From Nymphaea colorata (Eukaryota; Streptophyta; Magnoliopsida; Nymphaeales; Nymphaeaceae): DNA of 64,000 bases. The stretch lies in assembly GCF_008831285.2 (NCBI RefSeq), contig NC_045142.1, positions 22,567,300 through 22,631,299 on the forward strand, written 5' to 3'. Below the pieces are notes generated by a model, which saw only the letters and a list, made by a program, of their open reading frames with translations, did not search any database and was not told the DNA's origin. The position numbers and the translations under genes are program-made. Shown here in pieces: positions 45,701 to 58,255 of this stretch. Each line of letters opens with the position of its first letter. The stretch's first letter is position 1.

Positions 45701-46849
45701 TGCTTCCAATTATATAAGGTCAATGGATTCATACATTTTTAAGTGACATGAAATGAAGCTCTAGCTATGAAATCAGGCTCTAGCTATGTAATACCGAATT
45801 AGAAGAAAATCTTAAATTTACTTAAGTTCTTAAGAGGACACTAAATCAACATTAAAAAATGATCATTAAAATACCCATATTATCTTCCAAAGGTTTCTAA
45901 ATAATATTTGCAAAGATTTCTCAATTCAAAATCTCTCAAATGAAAATGGATTATGCTCTTAAAGTATTCTTTAAAACTTTCTCAAAAATTTGAAACATCA
46001 AATCTTCAACATTTTCTCCAAACACCACACCATATTTAGAAGAAAAAAGATGTTCAAGCAAAAGTGAAATGCATCAAGAATAAGTATAGCCATTGGATTA
46101 GTTATCCTCGTAAACACGCCGAGAACGGTCAATCTTCATACAAGTGGGTCATTCCCTTTCTCTCTCATTTCAAAAATAAAATTTTATATTGCTGAAGCAA
46201 TTCAAAAATCAAAGTAAATTTTGGGAATGCAAACATATCAACAAATTGCTCTCCTCATCAACACTGATCTTAGAGATTTAGTATATGAAATTTGAGAACT
46301 TCTGCGTAGAACCACCCTATCACTTACTTCCTTGAAAAGTTTTTACAAAATTATAATACAAACTTTTTCATGTTGATTGAAAATGGATTGTCTTGGATCC
46401 AGGCAGCCAATTGAGTGATGTGTAGGTTTCAATCCCCTGCCTCAAGCTTTCCATGTCATGGCAATTGTTTTTTCTTCTATTAAGACAAAGGAAAATGGAT
46501 AGAGAAAATTGACAATCTAAGATAACATAAGAAAAAATGGTGAAAAACGATCCCATCTCTAGTTCACTCTTTCTCAAAGCAAAAGAAAAAAAGAAGGTCA
46601 AGTGTCCAATCACTAGGTGAAAATAATAAAGGAGTTCTACCAACATGAATTTGAAGAAATGCCTGACAATGCCCATAGAACTTCTCTTGTGCAAAATGAT
46701 CGCAGTGCTATAGTGCAAGAAAGAAATCAGCTCTTTGCAGGGAGAGAAACGCTATGAATAAACATTTACATGAATAGATTGTTTCTAGTTGCAAGGCTTC
46801 AAATCCACCTATTTAGATCCAGGAAAAAAAAAGCGAGAACAACAGAAAT
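42799..46849. other. Gene-free interval
   Basis: AT-rich. 42840-43920 may be intron or decayed gene sequence upstream of the minus-strand exons, but no further exon could be supported. 44180-44530 contains many diverged TAGACCCAAATCCAAAT-like phrases (a decayed short tandem repeat). 44530-44900 has GTGTCACATTCTC and GAGTGTGACATTTTAGAGG phrases in opposite orientation. Nothing was recognised in 44900-46849. Confidence 0.45.
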
Positions 46850-47290
46850 TTTTTGAACTTCTTGTGACCCTTGGCCCAGAGTATGAACCCATCTGAAGCT
46901 AGATTTTAATGCCCCTGGAACTTCCTTCTCTTCCCACTGTTTGGTCTATGCTTATGAGAGATGAATCTAGAAAAAAGGTAATGCTTCAAAATTTCGATCC
47001 TCCAAAGGACAACTCTGGTAATGTAGAACAGGTTGCCTTTTATGGAGTTGATAAAAATAGTGAAAACAAGTGGAAGAACCATCCAAGACGATTATGTTCT
47101 CATTGTAAAAAGGAGGGTCATACCAAGGAAAGGTGTTGGTTCCTCCATGAAAAACCAACAACCACGAGGCCAAAAAAAAAAAAAAAGAAAGCACCACTGT
47201 CGTAGCCAAAGTTGCAGCCAAAACTTTGGATACTTTGGATCTTCCTCAGCTGCTGGAAAAAATAAATGAACTTCTTAAAAATGTAAAGGA
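46850..47290 (+). pseudogene. Copia copy 3 gag C-terminus with CCHC knuckle
   Basis: FFELLVTLGPEYEPI is followed by stops, then MRDESRKKVMLQ, the usual gag region before the knuckle. The intact zinc knuckle is CSHCKKEGHTKERCW (C-x2-C-x4-H-x4-C). A lysine tract encoded by an A run at about 47170 marks a probable slippage and frame change. Gag would have coated element RNA. Confidence 0.8.
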
Positions 47291-47295
47291 TCATC

Positions 47296-48422
47296 ATGGT
47301 AAAGAGCAGCAAAATGATACTGCAGAGCAAGATTAGTGAGGAAACTCAAGAAAACGGGCTATATGTGTTGAAAATTAATGAGTGTGCCTTGACTGCCCAA
47401 ATCAATCGAGAAGGGGGACTTTGGCACCAGAGACTTAGCCACCCATCATGTCGTGCCTTGACTATTTTATTATCAAATTTGAATTATGACTGACATGTTT
47501 ATGAAACTTGCAAGTATGCTAAAATGTCTAGACATGCATTCCATGAATATTTAAATAATGCTATGTCTCCTTTAGATCAAGTGCATTCTGATTTGTGGGG
47601 GCTGGCCCTGGTGAACTCATACTCAAATTTTGATTATTATCTCACTCTTATTGATGTTTTATCAAAAACCACTTGGATTTATTTGCTAAAAACAAGGATG
47701 AAGTTTTTGAAAAAATTTTATAATTTTGCAAAATGGTTGGAACTCAATTTGAAACATATATAAAATGTCTTCGATCTGACAATGGTACTGAATATAAAAA
47801 CCAAATTTTTGAACAATTTAAAAAAGAAAGCAGGACGGACCATCAATTCACTTTTGTTGATACACCCCAACAAAATGGGGTGATAGAATGGAAAAATTGT
47901 CACCTTCTAGAAATGACTAGGTCTTTATTGTTTGATATAATTGTTTCTCAGAGATTTTGGAGTGACGCAGTTTTGAAAGCTTGTCATACTATCAATCGCA
48001 CACCCACAGGAATTCTTGCTGGACAAAGTCCTTTGGAAGTCCTCATGAAAAGGAAATTTAAAGTTGACCACATGACAATTTTTGGATGCATTGTCCATGT
48101 TAAGAATAAAGCTGCAGACAAACCCAATCACAGAGGAAAAAAATGCATTTTCTTGGGCTACTCATCTACAAAAAAAGGATTCAAATGTGATGATGTCACC
48201 ACCAAGCATATTCATTTCTTTTGCGATGTACTATTTGAGGAAAAAAGTACATATTTCTCTCACTATGCAATGCAAGGAGAGGATAGTTTCAAGCACAACA
48301 ACATGGTCATGCCTAACAATCTGCAGTACAATTATTTTGATATCACCATAATCCATCACCGTAGTGACCCTGAAGAAAGAGAGACCATTGAAAACCTTGA
48401 ATGTGATAGAAGCAACACCTAA
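47296..48422 (+). pseudogene. Copia copy 3 gag-pre-integrase and integrase
   Basis: GLWHQRLSHPS is the gag-pre-integrase HHCC start. The core follows with DQVHSDLWGLALVNS (first catalytic Asp), then after a frame change CLRSDNGTEY (second Asp) and FVDTPQQNGVIEWKN, where the catalytic Glu is followed by Trp instead of the usual Arg. QRFWSDAVLKACHTINRTPT and IFGCIVHVKN, then KKCIFLGYSSTKKGFK, complete the C-terminal part. A stop near 47490 and a frameshift near 47740 break it. The 229-codon piece from 47733 is the longest open part. Confidence 0.85.
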
Positions 48423-48561
48423 GTCTCTCTTGAACCTCAAGTAGATCAATACATTGGAATTGGAGCTATAGATCCTATTGAACCTTACTTGGAGACCTTA
48501 GAATCTCACCCCCCTGAACCCATTCTAAAAATATTCTTGAAACATTCAGCTACCTAGACAT

Positions 48562-50165
48562 TTGGAAGGCTTTGTCACCTACATTGGTGTTACTCATCCT
48601 TTAGAAAAAATTTTGAGTTTTTGCAACCACCCCAAACACCACGTGGCCTTCCTCAGTCATATTGAAAAGCAAAGAGATCCTACTACTTACCAGGAAGCCA
48701 AAGACCAAAAGATATGGGTTGAAGCCATGCATGAAGAGTTAAATGCTCTACACAAAAATCATACATTGGAACTAGTTACTCTCCCAGTGGGAAAACGTGC
48801 AGTTGGGTGAAAGTGGTTCTTTAAAACCAAGTACAAGAGTGATGGCCCTATTGAACGTCATAAGGCACATCTTGTTGCTAAAGGGTATATTCAAACACAA
48901 GGGTTAGACTATGAAGAAACTTTTGCTCCTGTAGCAAAAATGACCACCATCAGAATTCTCCTATCCATTGCTTGCAATTTTGAATGGCCATTATTTCAAT
49001 TAGATGTGAAGAAAGCTTTTCTACAAGGTGACCTTCAAGAAAAAGTATACCTGCCACCAAGCCACCCTATGGAATGTACTCCAAATCTTGTTTGCAGGCT
49101 CAAGAAGTCAATTTATGGATTGAAGCAATCTCCTAGAGCATGGTACCAAAAATTGAACGATGCATTGGAGAACAAAAAATTCACCATATGCTATTCATAT
49201 AATTCAGTTTTCATCAAAAGATCTACGATAAAATTGTTGTTGTATTGATTTATGTGGATAACACAATAATTATAGGCAATGACAAACAAGGGATAACCAA
49301 GTGGTATCTTCGCAATACTTTTGGGATCAAGGACCTGGGGCGACTAAAATACCTTTTAGGGATCAAAATTGCTAGGTCCAAGAAAGAATCTTGTTGAACC
49401 AATGCAAGTACATACTTGATTTACTTAAAGAAACAAGAAAAACAATTATTAGGCCAGCAGACACACCCATAGAAGTGTACCCTAAACTTGATAACACCAA
49501 AGGTGACCCTATTGAAAATGTGACAAGCTATCAAAGACTTATGGGAAAGTTAATATATCTCATTGTCACACGACCTGACATCAATTATGCCATCAGCTTG
49601 GTAAGCCAACATATGTGTTCTCTTAAAGCAGTTCACGTCAAAGCAGTTGAAAGAATTCTCAAATACTTAAAAAAGACTCCAGGGCAAGGTTTGTGGTACA
49701 AAGTGAATGGGAATGTTAATATATGATGTTACTCGGATGCAAACTCGGCCGGTGCTTCAGATAAAAGATCTATGACAGGTTATTGCGTTTATGTTGGCGA
49801 AAACCAGGTTTCTTGGAAAAGCAAGAAACAACATACTATTTTTAGATCCAGTGCTGAGGCATAATACAGGGCAATGGCGACTACCTCAAGCGAGCTCATT
49901 TGAATAAAATCACTCATCCAAGAGCTTGGATTTGTTATCAACTCTCCCATTCCTATGCACTATGACAATGAAGCTGCAATTCATATAGCTGGAAATTCAA
50001 TTTTCATGAACATACCAAACACATAGAAATTGATTGTCATTATGTACGTGAAAAGTTCTAAAAAGGAGATATTGAAATTACATATAGTAGGAGCACAGAG
50101 CAGCTGGCCGATGGGTTTACTAAAGAACCTTCTTCAAAGCAATTTGATGATATTAAAAGCAAGTG
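48562..50165 (+). pseudogene. Copia copy 3 reverse transcriptase and RNase H
   Basis: WVEAMHEELNAL starts RT, with a stop at GKRAVG*. It continues KWFFKTKYKSDG, GLDYEETFAPVAKM, FQLDVKKAFLQGDLQEKVY and SIYGLKQSPRAWYQKLNDAL. The YVDD region is frame-shifted (visible only as a YVD-like trace near 49250). PADTPIEVYPKLD, SYQRLMGKLIYL and RPDINYAISLVSQHM follow. RNase H reads CYSDANSAGASDKRSMTGYC, WKSKKQHTIFRSSAEA, a stop, then YRAMATTSSEL. The order is normal; several stops remove function. Confidence 0.85.
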
Positions 50166-50202
50166 GGTCTACTTGAATCTCTACGCCCCACTTGAAGGGA
50201 AT

Positions 50203-50530
50203 TGTTGAAAGTGGGCATTACGTCCAGTGCAGCATGCTCAATGGATCATTCTCATTCTTGCCTTATGGAAAATAATTTGAACGTAGGAAGAATTTCTGCA
50301 ATATACGTTAGTAACATTCTTTCCACGATAATTTCGAGTTTTGTATGTAAAGCCTACCAACGATCACATGTATCTTATATATACTTGTAAAGCAAAGAAA
50401 GAAAATAAGGAAACAAAGAAAATTAAAGGAGCAGCTGGTCTGGCATTCATCGTGGATATAGGTCTATGAACCGAGCCACGTAGAAATCAGTGTTTGTTTC
50501 TTGGTTCTTTTTCTTTCTCCCATTTCAACA
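50203..50530 (+). repeat. 3' LTR of Copia copy 3
   Basis: 328 bp, starting TGTTGAAA and ending TTTCAACA, a perfect 8-base terminal inverted repeat. It follows the polypurine tract CTTGAAGGGAAT. A TATATATAC stretch near 50375 may be its TATA box. No second copy was found in the window. Confidence 0.85.
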
Positions 50531-50534
50531 CATG

Positions 50535-51034
50535 ACAACAAAAAATTCAAATCTGTAACATCAGAAGCACTTGACCATCTTTTCAGAGTACTAAATAAGA
50601 CTTCACTCTCAAGTATTAAACAACATATATAACCATCACACAGAACACATTGCATTATATGATCGAAAATTCCATCGTAAAAGTTACAATAAAGTATTGG
50701 CACATTCCATGGCCACTTTCATCGATGATAGTTTAGGCAAGGGGACTTGTAGTGATGGAGCTTTGACTGTAACAAATACTTATTAGCAACAGGATTGTGG
50801 GCATTAACAACTGTTAAAGCCATAGCAAATATTCAAAATTAACCTTTAAGCTTAAATGGAGAGGAAACATCTTTAAAAGAAAAAACATATATTTATTGAA
50901 CATGGAAAAGTAACACCATCGACTACATGGCACTCAGACTTCCCATTGATATAATACACAATTAAGCAGCGTCCGAAGCTGCCAATAGTAGACCAATACA
51001 GAGAACCACAATGATCATCACAATAGAAACTAAC

Positions 51035-51095
<61 letters not shown>
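50535..51095. repeat. 3' flank of protease copy 3 with interrupted TA tract
   Basis: 50640-51020 is collinear with 9170-9620. A 50-base piece at 50531-50580 also matches 53651-53705 (CATGACAACAAGAAAAAA-type start). A TA tract (51035-51095) interrupted by AC abuts the last codons of the protease. Confidence 0.7.
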
Positions 51096-51096
51096 C

Positions 51097-52439
51097 CTGG
51101 GTACATTCGGTTGGTGCAAAAGAAAGCAGTCTGTTGCCCAGATCATACTTGACATGCATGTTCTGCTGTGCAGCATTCCCGAACATGGGCATCTCTCCGC
51201 CTTCAATGGCTAAGCAGGCGATTCCACTTCTAAACATTACAAAGATGTTTGAAGGTGGCAGCTTCCAGTCTGCATTAGCAAAATGAAAGGTCATCTCCAG
51301 CAACCCTTCATATGGATCACCATTATTCTGTACATCTTAACAAAGTAAATCTTTCTCAGGACGATAGAAGTGTTCATGGTTTATGACATTAGCCACCACA
51401 TTTACTACTTGACCATACACATTCATAGCAAGAAAAGTGAGCGTGGTGCCCGAGTCTATGATGATCGATCTGGCATCTCCCAAGAATGCAGTCGTCTTTG
51501 AACCACCAAATTGTATGTTGAGTCTGTTGCCCCCGACGCTTATGTCAGTTAGGTTGAGAACATAATACGTGCCCTGAGAACCACCTGGTGCCATCGGAGT
51601 TTCTTGAACTTCTTCCCTGCCTGAAAACTCGGCATCCTCACCAAATTTGAGCTGTCCCATGGAATTGTTTTCATTGCTATAGGGAGGAAGACAATAAGCA
51701 AATTTCTTATCAATAAAAGAGCCAATCTGATTAACAAGTGAGAGAGGACCACCGCTGAGGCCAACAAGGCCAAGAACTTTAAGCAAGGCAGGATTAGGAT
51801 TGCCTTTACTATGAACGCAACCAAAGACAATTCCTGGAAGCTTGACATTACTGGCACCATCATCAAACAAGAGCGTCTCGGAGGCTAGAATCCCTTCTAT
51901 TGTGGATTTGTCTCCATTGGAATATCTGAGCCAGCAAAGTTGGTTGCTGGTGCACCATACTGGGGCAATATCGTGCAAAAGCTGGTGAAGCATCTCTGGT
52001 TCTTGTAGGTGGATGACTGAAGTGGATCAAACACTGGTGTTTGGATGGGGCAATTGTCACAATGGCGGCATGTTGTCCATATGAGGTCGCTACCAGTGTC
52101 TATAATGGCCCAGTACAGGCTGGATGGGGTACCTAGTGAGAGTTTCACGAGAAACTCACTGGGACCAGGCATCACGGGGCTGGAGATCATGCTGGTGGTA
52201 TTGCCAAACCGTGAAGCGATGCGGTGGGAATGCAACATGGAGTGCAGAGCTGCCTGCTCGGCTCATTAAGCTAGAGTGAATGAGGGGTCATAGAGAGGAG
52301 AGGGTGATGAGTTTCGATGAATGAGGTCTTTGGAGAACCGGAGAGGTCTGAAAGCGAAGATGCTGGTAGGGTTAGGTAGCACTGCAAGTAGAAGCAGCTG
52401 GAGGAGGCGGAATGCTATAGAGGAGAAGAAGGCAGCCAT
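51097..52439 (-). pseudogene. Nepenthesin-like aspartic protease copy 3
   Basis: The best preserved of the three. ATG is at 52439, with the signal peptide as in copy 2. The propeptide reads DLIHRNS. Then CAA CGA of copy 2 (Gln-Arg) appears as TAA TGA. The mature region has VKLSLGTPSSLYWA, IIDTGSDLIWTTC (first catalytic Asp), CRHCDNCPIQTPVFDP, a frameshift near 51980, YSNGDKSTIEGILASETLLF, KLPGIVFGCVHSKG, KKFAYCLPPYSNENNSMG, IIIDSGTTLTFL (second catalytic Asp), a stop (TAA for Tyr) at about 51338, and LPPSNIFVMF. The C-terminal CTQ runs into the TA tract and the normal stop is gone. Only four lesions separate it from a full frame. Confidence 0.9.
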
Positions 52440-52482
52440 GGTGAGCGCTGAAAGGTTGCTGTATTAAGGAGAAATGTGTTGG

Positions 52483-52490
52483 TATTTATA
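52483..52490 (-). promoter_or_regulatory. TATA box of protease copy 3
   Basis: TATAAATA on the minus strand, 44 bases upstream of the ATG, as in copies 1 and 2. Confidence 0.6.
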
Positions 52491-53299
52491 ATGGAAGTCA
52501 TAGTTAAGGTCGCTGCTGATGAAGGGAAGGATTTGGATTTAGAAATTGTGGAGAAAAGAAACATGCGGCCGAACCGAGTCACGTATTCCTTTGTGTAACC
52601 AGTAACCATCAAAATGAAGAAAAGTTGATAGCATCTTCCAATGGTTAAGCTCAGGTAAATCTCGTAGTGCTTGGTTGGACATCTGCAATTTTATAATGAT
52701 TTGTTTCCTTCCATTTTCTTTCTTGTCCTTTTCTTCCCAATTCCTTTCTTTCCCTTTCCATTTTTGTCCTTTCTATCCTACTTTCTCTCCATCCAAACAG
52801 GTGATAGAATAGGTCAACGAAAAATTTATTTGACAACAATGAAAAGATAAGGTGAGATGGAATTGCATTTGCGTTGCCTCAAGCCTCCCTAAGAGTGACC
52901 ACCATTGAAATGACCTTATATAAGAAGTTACATGTGGAAATAAGTCACTACTGGAGTACACTTGTAGCTCCTTTTATCTTGAGAATCAGAACAATCACAG
53001 TGTTATTAAACCTCTTCACCATTCTTTTTATTCCGAAGAAAACTTCAATCATCTTGATTATGTCATGACAGATTAGTCCTCGGCACTGTTGAAAAATGGA
53101 CCTGAAGGATCCACTACATCCTGAATCACTTTCCGCTTTCAAACTAAAGTTGCATACTTCACTTCTTTTGCTAAAGCAGGTCTGAGGTGGAAAGTATTTA
53201 TCGGTCAGGCCCTTGGGTCAAAAGGCTGCCCTAGGCCCGACTCAATATGGGCTGGGTACCTAAGTATTCATTTGCTACTCGGCTCAGTGCTTAGCCTTT
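52491..53299. other. Upstream flank of protease copy 3, then gene-free sequence
   Basis: 52491-52690 matches the upstream regions of copies 1 and 2. Homology then stops. 52690-53299 shows no gene; a CCTTTC-rich stretch lies at 52700-52800. Confidence 0.6.
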
Positions 53300-54140
53300 T
53301 GTACAACCCTATAATTTCAAAAAATAAGCCATCTTTTTCTTTGAACTTAACAGGTTGGCGCATTGTTTAATCCATGTTCCATTTCCTAGAAAAGTACTTG
53401 GGAGAATAAAATAAAAATAAAACAGGTAAGACCCATATCTTTCCCTCTCTCTCTCTGTACATGCATGAGAACTCAAAAGGCATGGACCTGTTACTTTATT
53501 TTTTTCTTCCACCACGCATAGGCAAGTAAAAAAAGAGAGGAACCACCCTGCGGACTTGGTGGCAATGACGTTGGAATCAAAATACTTATGTGAAGTTGGA
53601 AGATTGTGTTTCCGCTAGCAATATGGTGGCTATGGAAGAACAGGAATTATGAACCATGACAACAAGAAAAAATCCAAATCTGTTACATCACAAGCAGTTG
53701 ACCGTCTTTTTTATATGATTCACCAAGTGCAAAATATAACTTTTCAAGCAGAAGAACAAGTTTCCACAAATTTTTGTCCCTTTTTATGTAGGAATTCTCC
53801 TATATCATCGACTTCAACACAAATCAGAATCACCACAAAAGCATATAGAAAACTGATATGCTAATGAAACCACATGTGAAAGATGCCCAGCCGTGGTCGA
53901 CCAACTTCCCTCTATTCACAGTACCTACACCATGGACCTCATGAATCTTCATGGTCATGGATCATCACTAGCTCTTGCCGGAATGAATTCCCATCTTTCT
54001 GTTTGCTCTCTCTGCCTCTCTCTAGACATGCATAAGAACTCAAAAGGCATGGAGCTGTCACTTTATTTCTTTCTTCCACAACACTTTCACTTTCAGTGGT
54101 GCAGAAATAAAAAAAGAGGGGAACCACCTTGTTGAATAAA
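53300..54140. repeat. Local diverged duplication
   Basis: 53450-53555 and 54015-54130 share CATGCAT(G/A)AGAACTCAAAAGGCATGGA, a CTTTATTT..TTCTTCCAC phrase and a GAGAGGAACCACC/GAGGGGAACCACC phrase. No gene. Confidence 0.7.
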
Positions 54141-54205
54141 AACAATTAATTTACATGATAGGACTTTTCTCAATCTTTTTTGCTATAAAAGTGATAGCAA
54201 TGTCA

Positions 54206-54419
<214 letters not shown>

Positions 54420-54553
54420 TAACTAATCATAGATAATGAAAACATACATGACTCTTTTCTTTTTATTTTTCTCCTGACTATCTATCAAGTTAAATTGAAC
54501 TACCATGACTAGTTGGCCGGATAACTATGAAAAGCCAGATCACCATTAATTTT

Positions 54554-55065
<512 letters not shown>

Positions 55066-57620
55066 AGAGAGCTTGTATTAAATGAAACTAAAAACATCCA
55101 AAGAGTAATGGATGCCATAGTACAACCTAAGAAAAGGACTAAACAGTAGAGAAGAAGCGAGGAACCAATCCGACAGCCAAAAAGCCTTCACGATAGCTAA
55201 AAATCTCTGTTTGGAGGGTTTGCAATGAATGGTGGAAATCAAAACGTGTGTTATGGAAGAAGACTTCATTGCGAATTTTCCAAATCTTTCACCAGAAGAT
55301 ACATAACCATGTGTGTTAAAGAAGTCCTCGTCACTTAGACTTGCGAAGGGCCAGCGGTCCAAGTAGAAGATCAGTATAAAAGATGGCAGATGGATATACA
55401 ACTTCAGTAAAAGGAATCAGCCATTTGCTTCTTGTTAACAAATACAGCACAGCTCTATGTTAAAGAAATTTCCGAATAGTGTACTATTATTGGTTAGCAA
55501 ACTAACGAAAATATCTTAATTGCCATGTTATTTTCTCGAAGAAGAAGGTCATTCTGCTGGACCAGAAACCCCAGAGGAGGATTTGGTGATGGATACGAAA
55601 GAGATGCATGGCTTCCACTACATCAACTAAACTGAAGACAAGCCACCACCAACAACAACCATAGTCTCTAGGGCCAACTAACTTGAAGACAAACAAGGCC
55701 AGGAGAAAGAGAAAGGATGTATTGTCGTTCCTTTTTCTTTCTCCTCTTTCTTGCTTCTATTGTCGTTTCTTTGCTGTCCAGTGGCCGAGCACATTGCTCT
55801 CAAATGATAACCATGCTTAGATTATTTTACAAGTGAGTTATCATGTTCTAAGTGTAGCATATATAGTCTTTCATTACATAACTTTTTATTCAAGTATAAT
55901 AATGTAATTGGTCTGCATGCCCCTCCTGCAGCAACTGCTTGTGATATCAAGTAGTTAATTTTTTGCTGGGAAACTGCCGAGGAAGCCCCTCGCTTTATTA
56001 AAATATCAAATAAGTAATTAAATAAATAATTAAAAGTAATTAATCCACTGTCTATGTCACTAATTTCTGGACACCAGCTAGCATTGTAACATTTTGTGAG
56101 GGGACTATGTTGTAAGAAGGGCAGTAGCAGAGCGAAGGGTGGGTCGGTGTGCATCATATTTGCCAATACCAGTTAGTCAAAAAATATATTATGATAAATC
56201 CAAATTTAAATCTTTGAAGATCCTAGAATTGGCTCAATAGCCTACTAACTTGGATTAACCACAACTAAGCTGATCTACTCCATTTAAAGCAAGCTGAAAA
56301 CCAAACCAACCAACCCCAGGATTCAGATTTGACACCAGCTAATATAGTAACATTTTACCAGTTAGTCAAAAATTATATTGTGATAAAGCTGGACTCAGTT
56401 CCAATCACATCATAGTGCCCACATGGGCACTATCAAACTCAGGTCGGTGACTCAAGTGATGTTCACTCAAAAATTTTGGTACTGCCACTAAATAAGAGGT
56501 TGGCGCTTATCCATTTGATGTTTCTCATATGCCTTCTATGGGGGCAAATTCCCATCCTGATCTCTTTCTTGGGAACATATCTCTTTCTTGGGAACATAAA
56601 ATAACATATATTGATATCAAGTTGCGTGCATAAGGTTGTACACACAAATATCTACCAAAGAAAAAAAAAAGGTGGTTGGGGTATTTTTGAATTTTTTTTA
56701 TAAAGAAGTGTATATTTTGGAATTTTTACTTGTTCATAACTCTTTTTGTCATTCTGAAAGTCCTTTTTTTTTTCACTTAGACACGGTATTTTGGTTGTTA
56801 CACACTGGCACAATTTTTCATGCATAGAGGTGTAAACATAACCAGTCCCGACCATATAAAACTCTAATTTTAGATGAGCAGGATGTCACTCACAATTTGA
56901 GTGAAAACTGAAAATCCTGCTGGAATGCCCATGCCCATGTGAAGAGAGCCAAATGTCCATCAACTAGCATAGTGATTCCACCCTAGTTGCACTAGTATAG
57001 CACCCACACGATCAAATTGGAAACTCATTGCCCTCAAATGATAACCTTGCTTAGATTATCTTGCAATCGAGTTATCATGTTCTAAGTGTAACAAATAGTT
57101 CATAACTCCCTCGGCACTAGTTGCCCATGTGGGCACTAGTATAGTCTTCCGGTACCTAACATATATCATCAAGTATCATAATGTAATTGGTCTGCATGCC
57201 CATCCGGCAGCCACTGCTTTTGATATCAAGTAGGTAATTTTTTTACTGGGAAACTGCCGAGGGAGCCCCTTGCTTTATTGAGATATCAAATAAATAATTT
57301 AATCCACTGTCTATGTCACTAATTTCTAGACACCAGCCAATATTGTAACATTTTACCAGTTAGTGCTCACGTGAGCAAGTGATAATCAGTCAAAAAAATT
57401 TGGTACTCCCACTAAGATGAGGTTGAGATTACAAGTTGACGGGTTAACGCGAGCTTATCCATGTAGTGAGAAATTAATTTTCTCAAAGAACATGGCATCT
57501 TTCCTGCTTGGCGGGCCATTACAGATCCTTTGATGGGATTTTCATATGATCCGATTAGATCGTCTGAAAACTGGATTGGTCGGGCCATTCCTGAATATTC
57601 AAGGGATTCAAATAAAAGTC
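55066..57620 (+). repeat. Composite dispersed repeat (R2, R1, R1), partner of 38095-40085
   Basis: 55070-55440 is R2 and 55902-56090 is R1. 56500-56650 matches 39720-39810 (GGGAACATAAAATA, GCACAAGGTTGTACACACAAA phrases). 57178-57355 is another R1 copy. 57590-57620 repeats CCTGAATATTCAAGGGATTC, found at 40055. Within this copy 22 bases (ATCTCTTTCTTGGGAACATA) are tandemly duplicated at 56558-56597. No coding region was recognised. Confidence 0.7.
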
Positions 57621-58244
57621 AAGAAGAATGAGGAGGGAAGGGTGGTGGAGGAGGAGAAACTGAACTTTAGCCATCAGCATTGTCATGGGATGTCGCTTGA
57701 TGGTTTCTTCAATCAATGCTGCTTGAGATTTTGACACTGACGGTCAACGGCAAAGCTGCCAATTGGTAACATATGTTTTACATGATTAAGAAAAAGCTTA
57801 ATACAATCAATTATCAGACACTTCATTATTTTGTCATCTAGCTAGCTGTAGCTAGATCCACCTCCAACCATGGTCAGTCACAGCTAGAGTTAGAAATGTT
57901 GGACTTAGGGGCACTAATTTAAAGAATCTCATACCTATAGGGTGACTGATGTATATAAAGAAGCAAGTAGTTGAAATCATATGTAAAAATGAAAATAAAG
58001 ATAGTTTATAGGACCATGTGGGCAACTGCCTACACCAGCCCACGTATGACTCCACCAAAGGCTCTAGCCCCATCCCAATTTTTTGTACTTCCATGCATTT
58101 CATGACCAGAAAATCAAAATAGGGTTCGCATAAAATTTTAAAATAAAATTTGAATTCACACTGACAAATGCACATTTAAAATAAGTAGCAAATTAAATAG
58201 ATTACTTGTTAGATGATAGAATGCATAGGAGTTGCCAATTGCCA
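57621..58244. other. Gene-free interval before the LINE
   Basis: 57620-57735 resembles 2920-3000 (GTGGAGAAG/GGAGGAGAAACTG, CATTGTC). Nothing else was recognised. The LINE 5' end could lie in the last 100 bases. Confidence 0.4.
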
Positions 58245-58255
58245 TCAAATGAAGT

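Larger units (their letters stand above)
46850..50530 (+). mobile_element. 5'-truncated Ty1/Copia retrotransposon (copy 3) with 3' LTR
   Basis: Fragments follow Copia order from the gag C-terminus through integrase, RT and RNase H to a polypurine tract (50191-50202) and one LTR (50203-50530). No matching 5' LTR, primer site or gag N-terminus lies upstream, so the left part is lost. Numerous stops and frameshifts mark an older insertion than copy 2. It lies about 570 bases 3' of protease copy 3, within the spacer of the duplicated segment. Confidence 0.9.
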
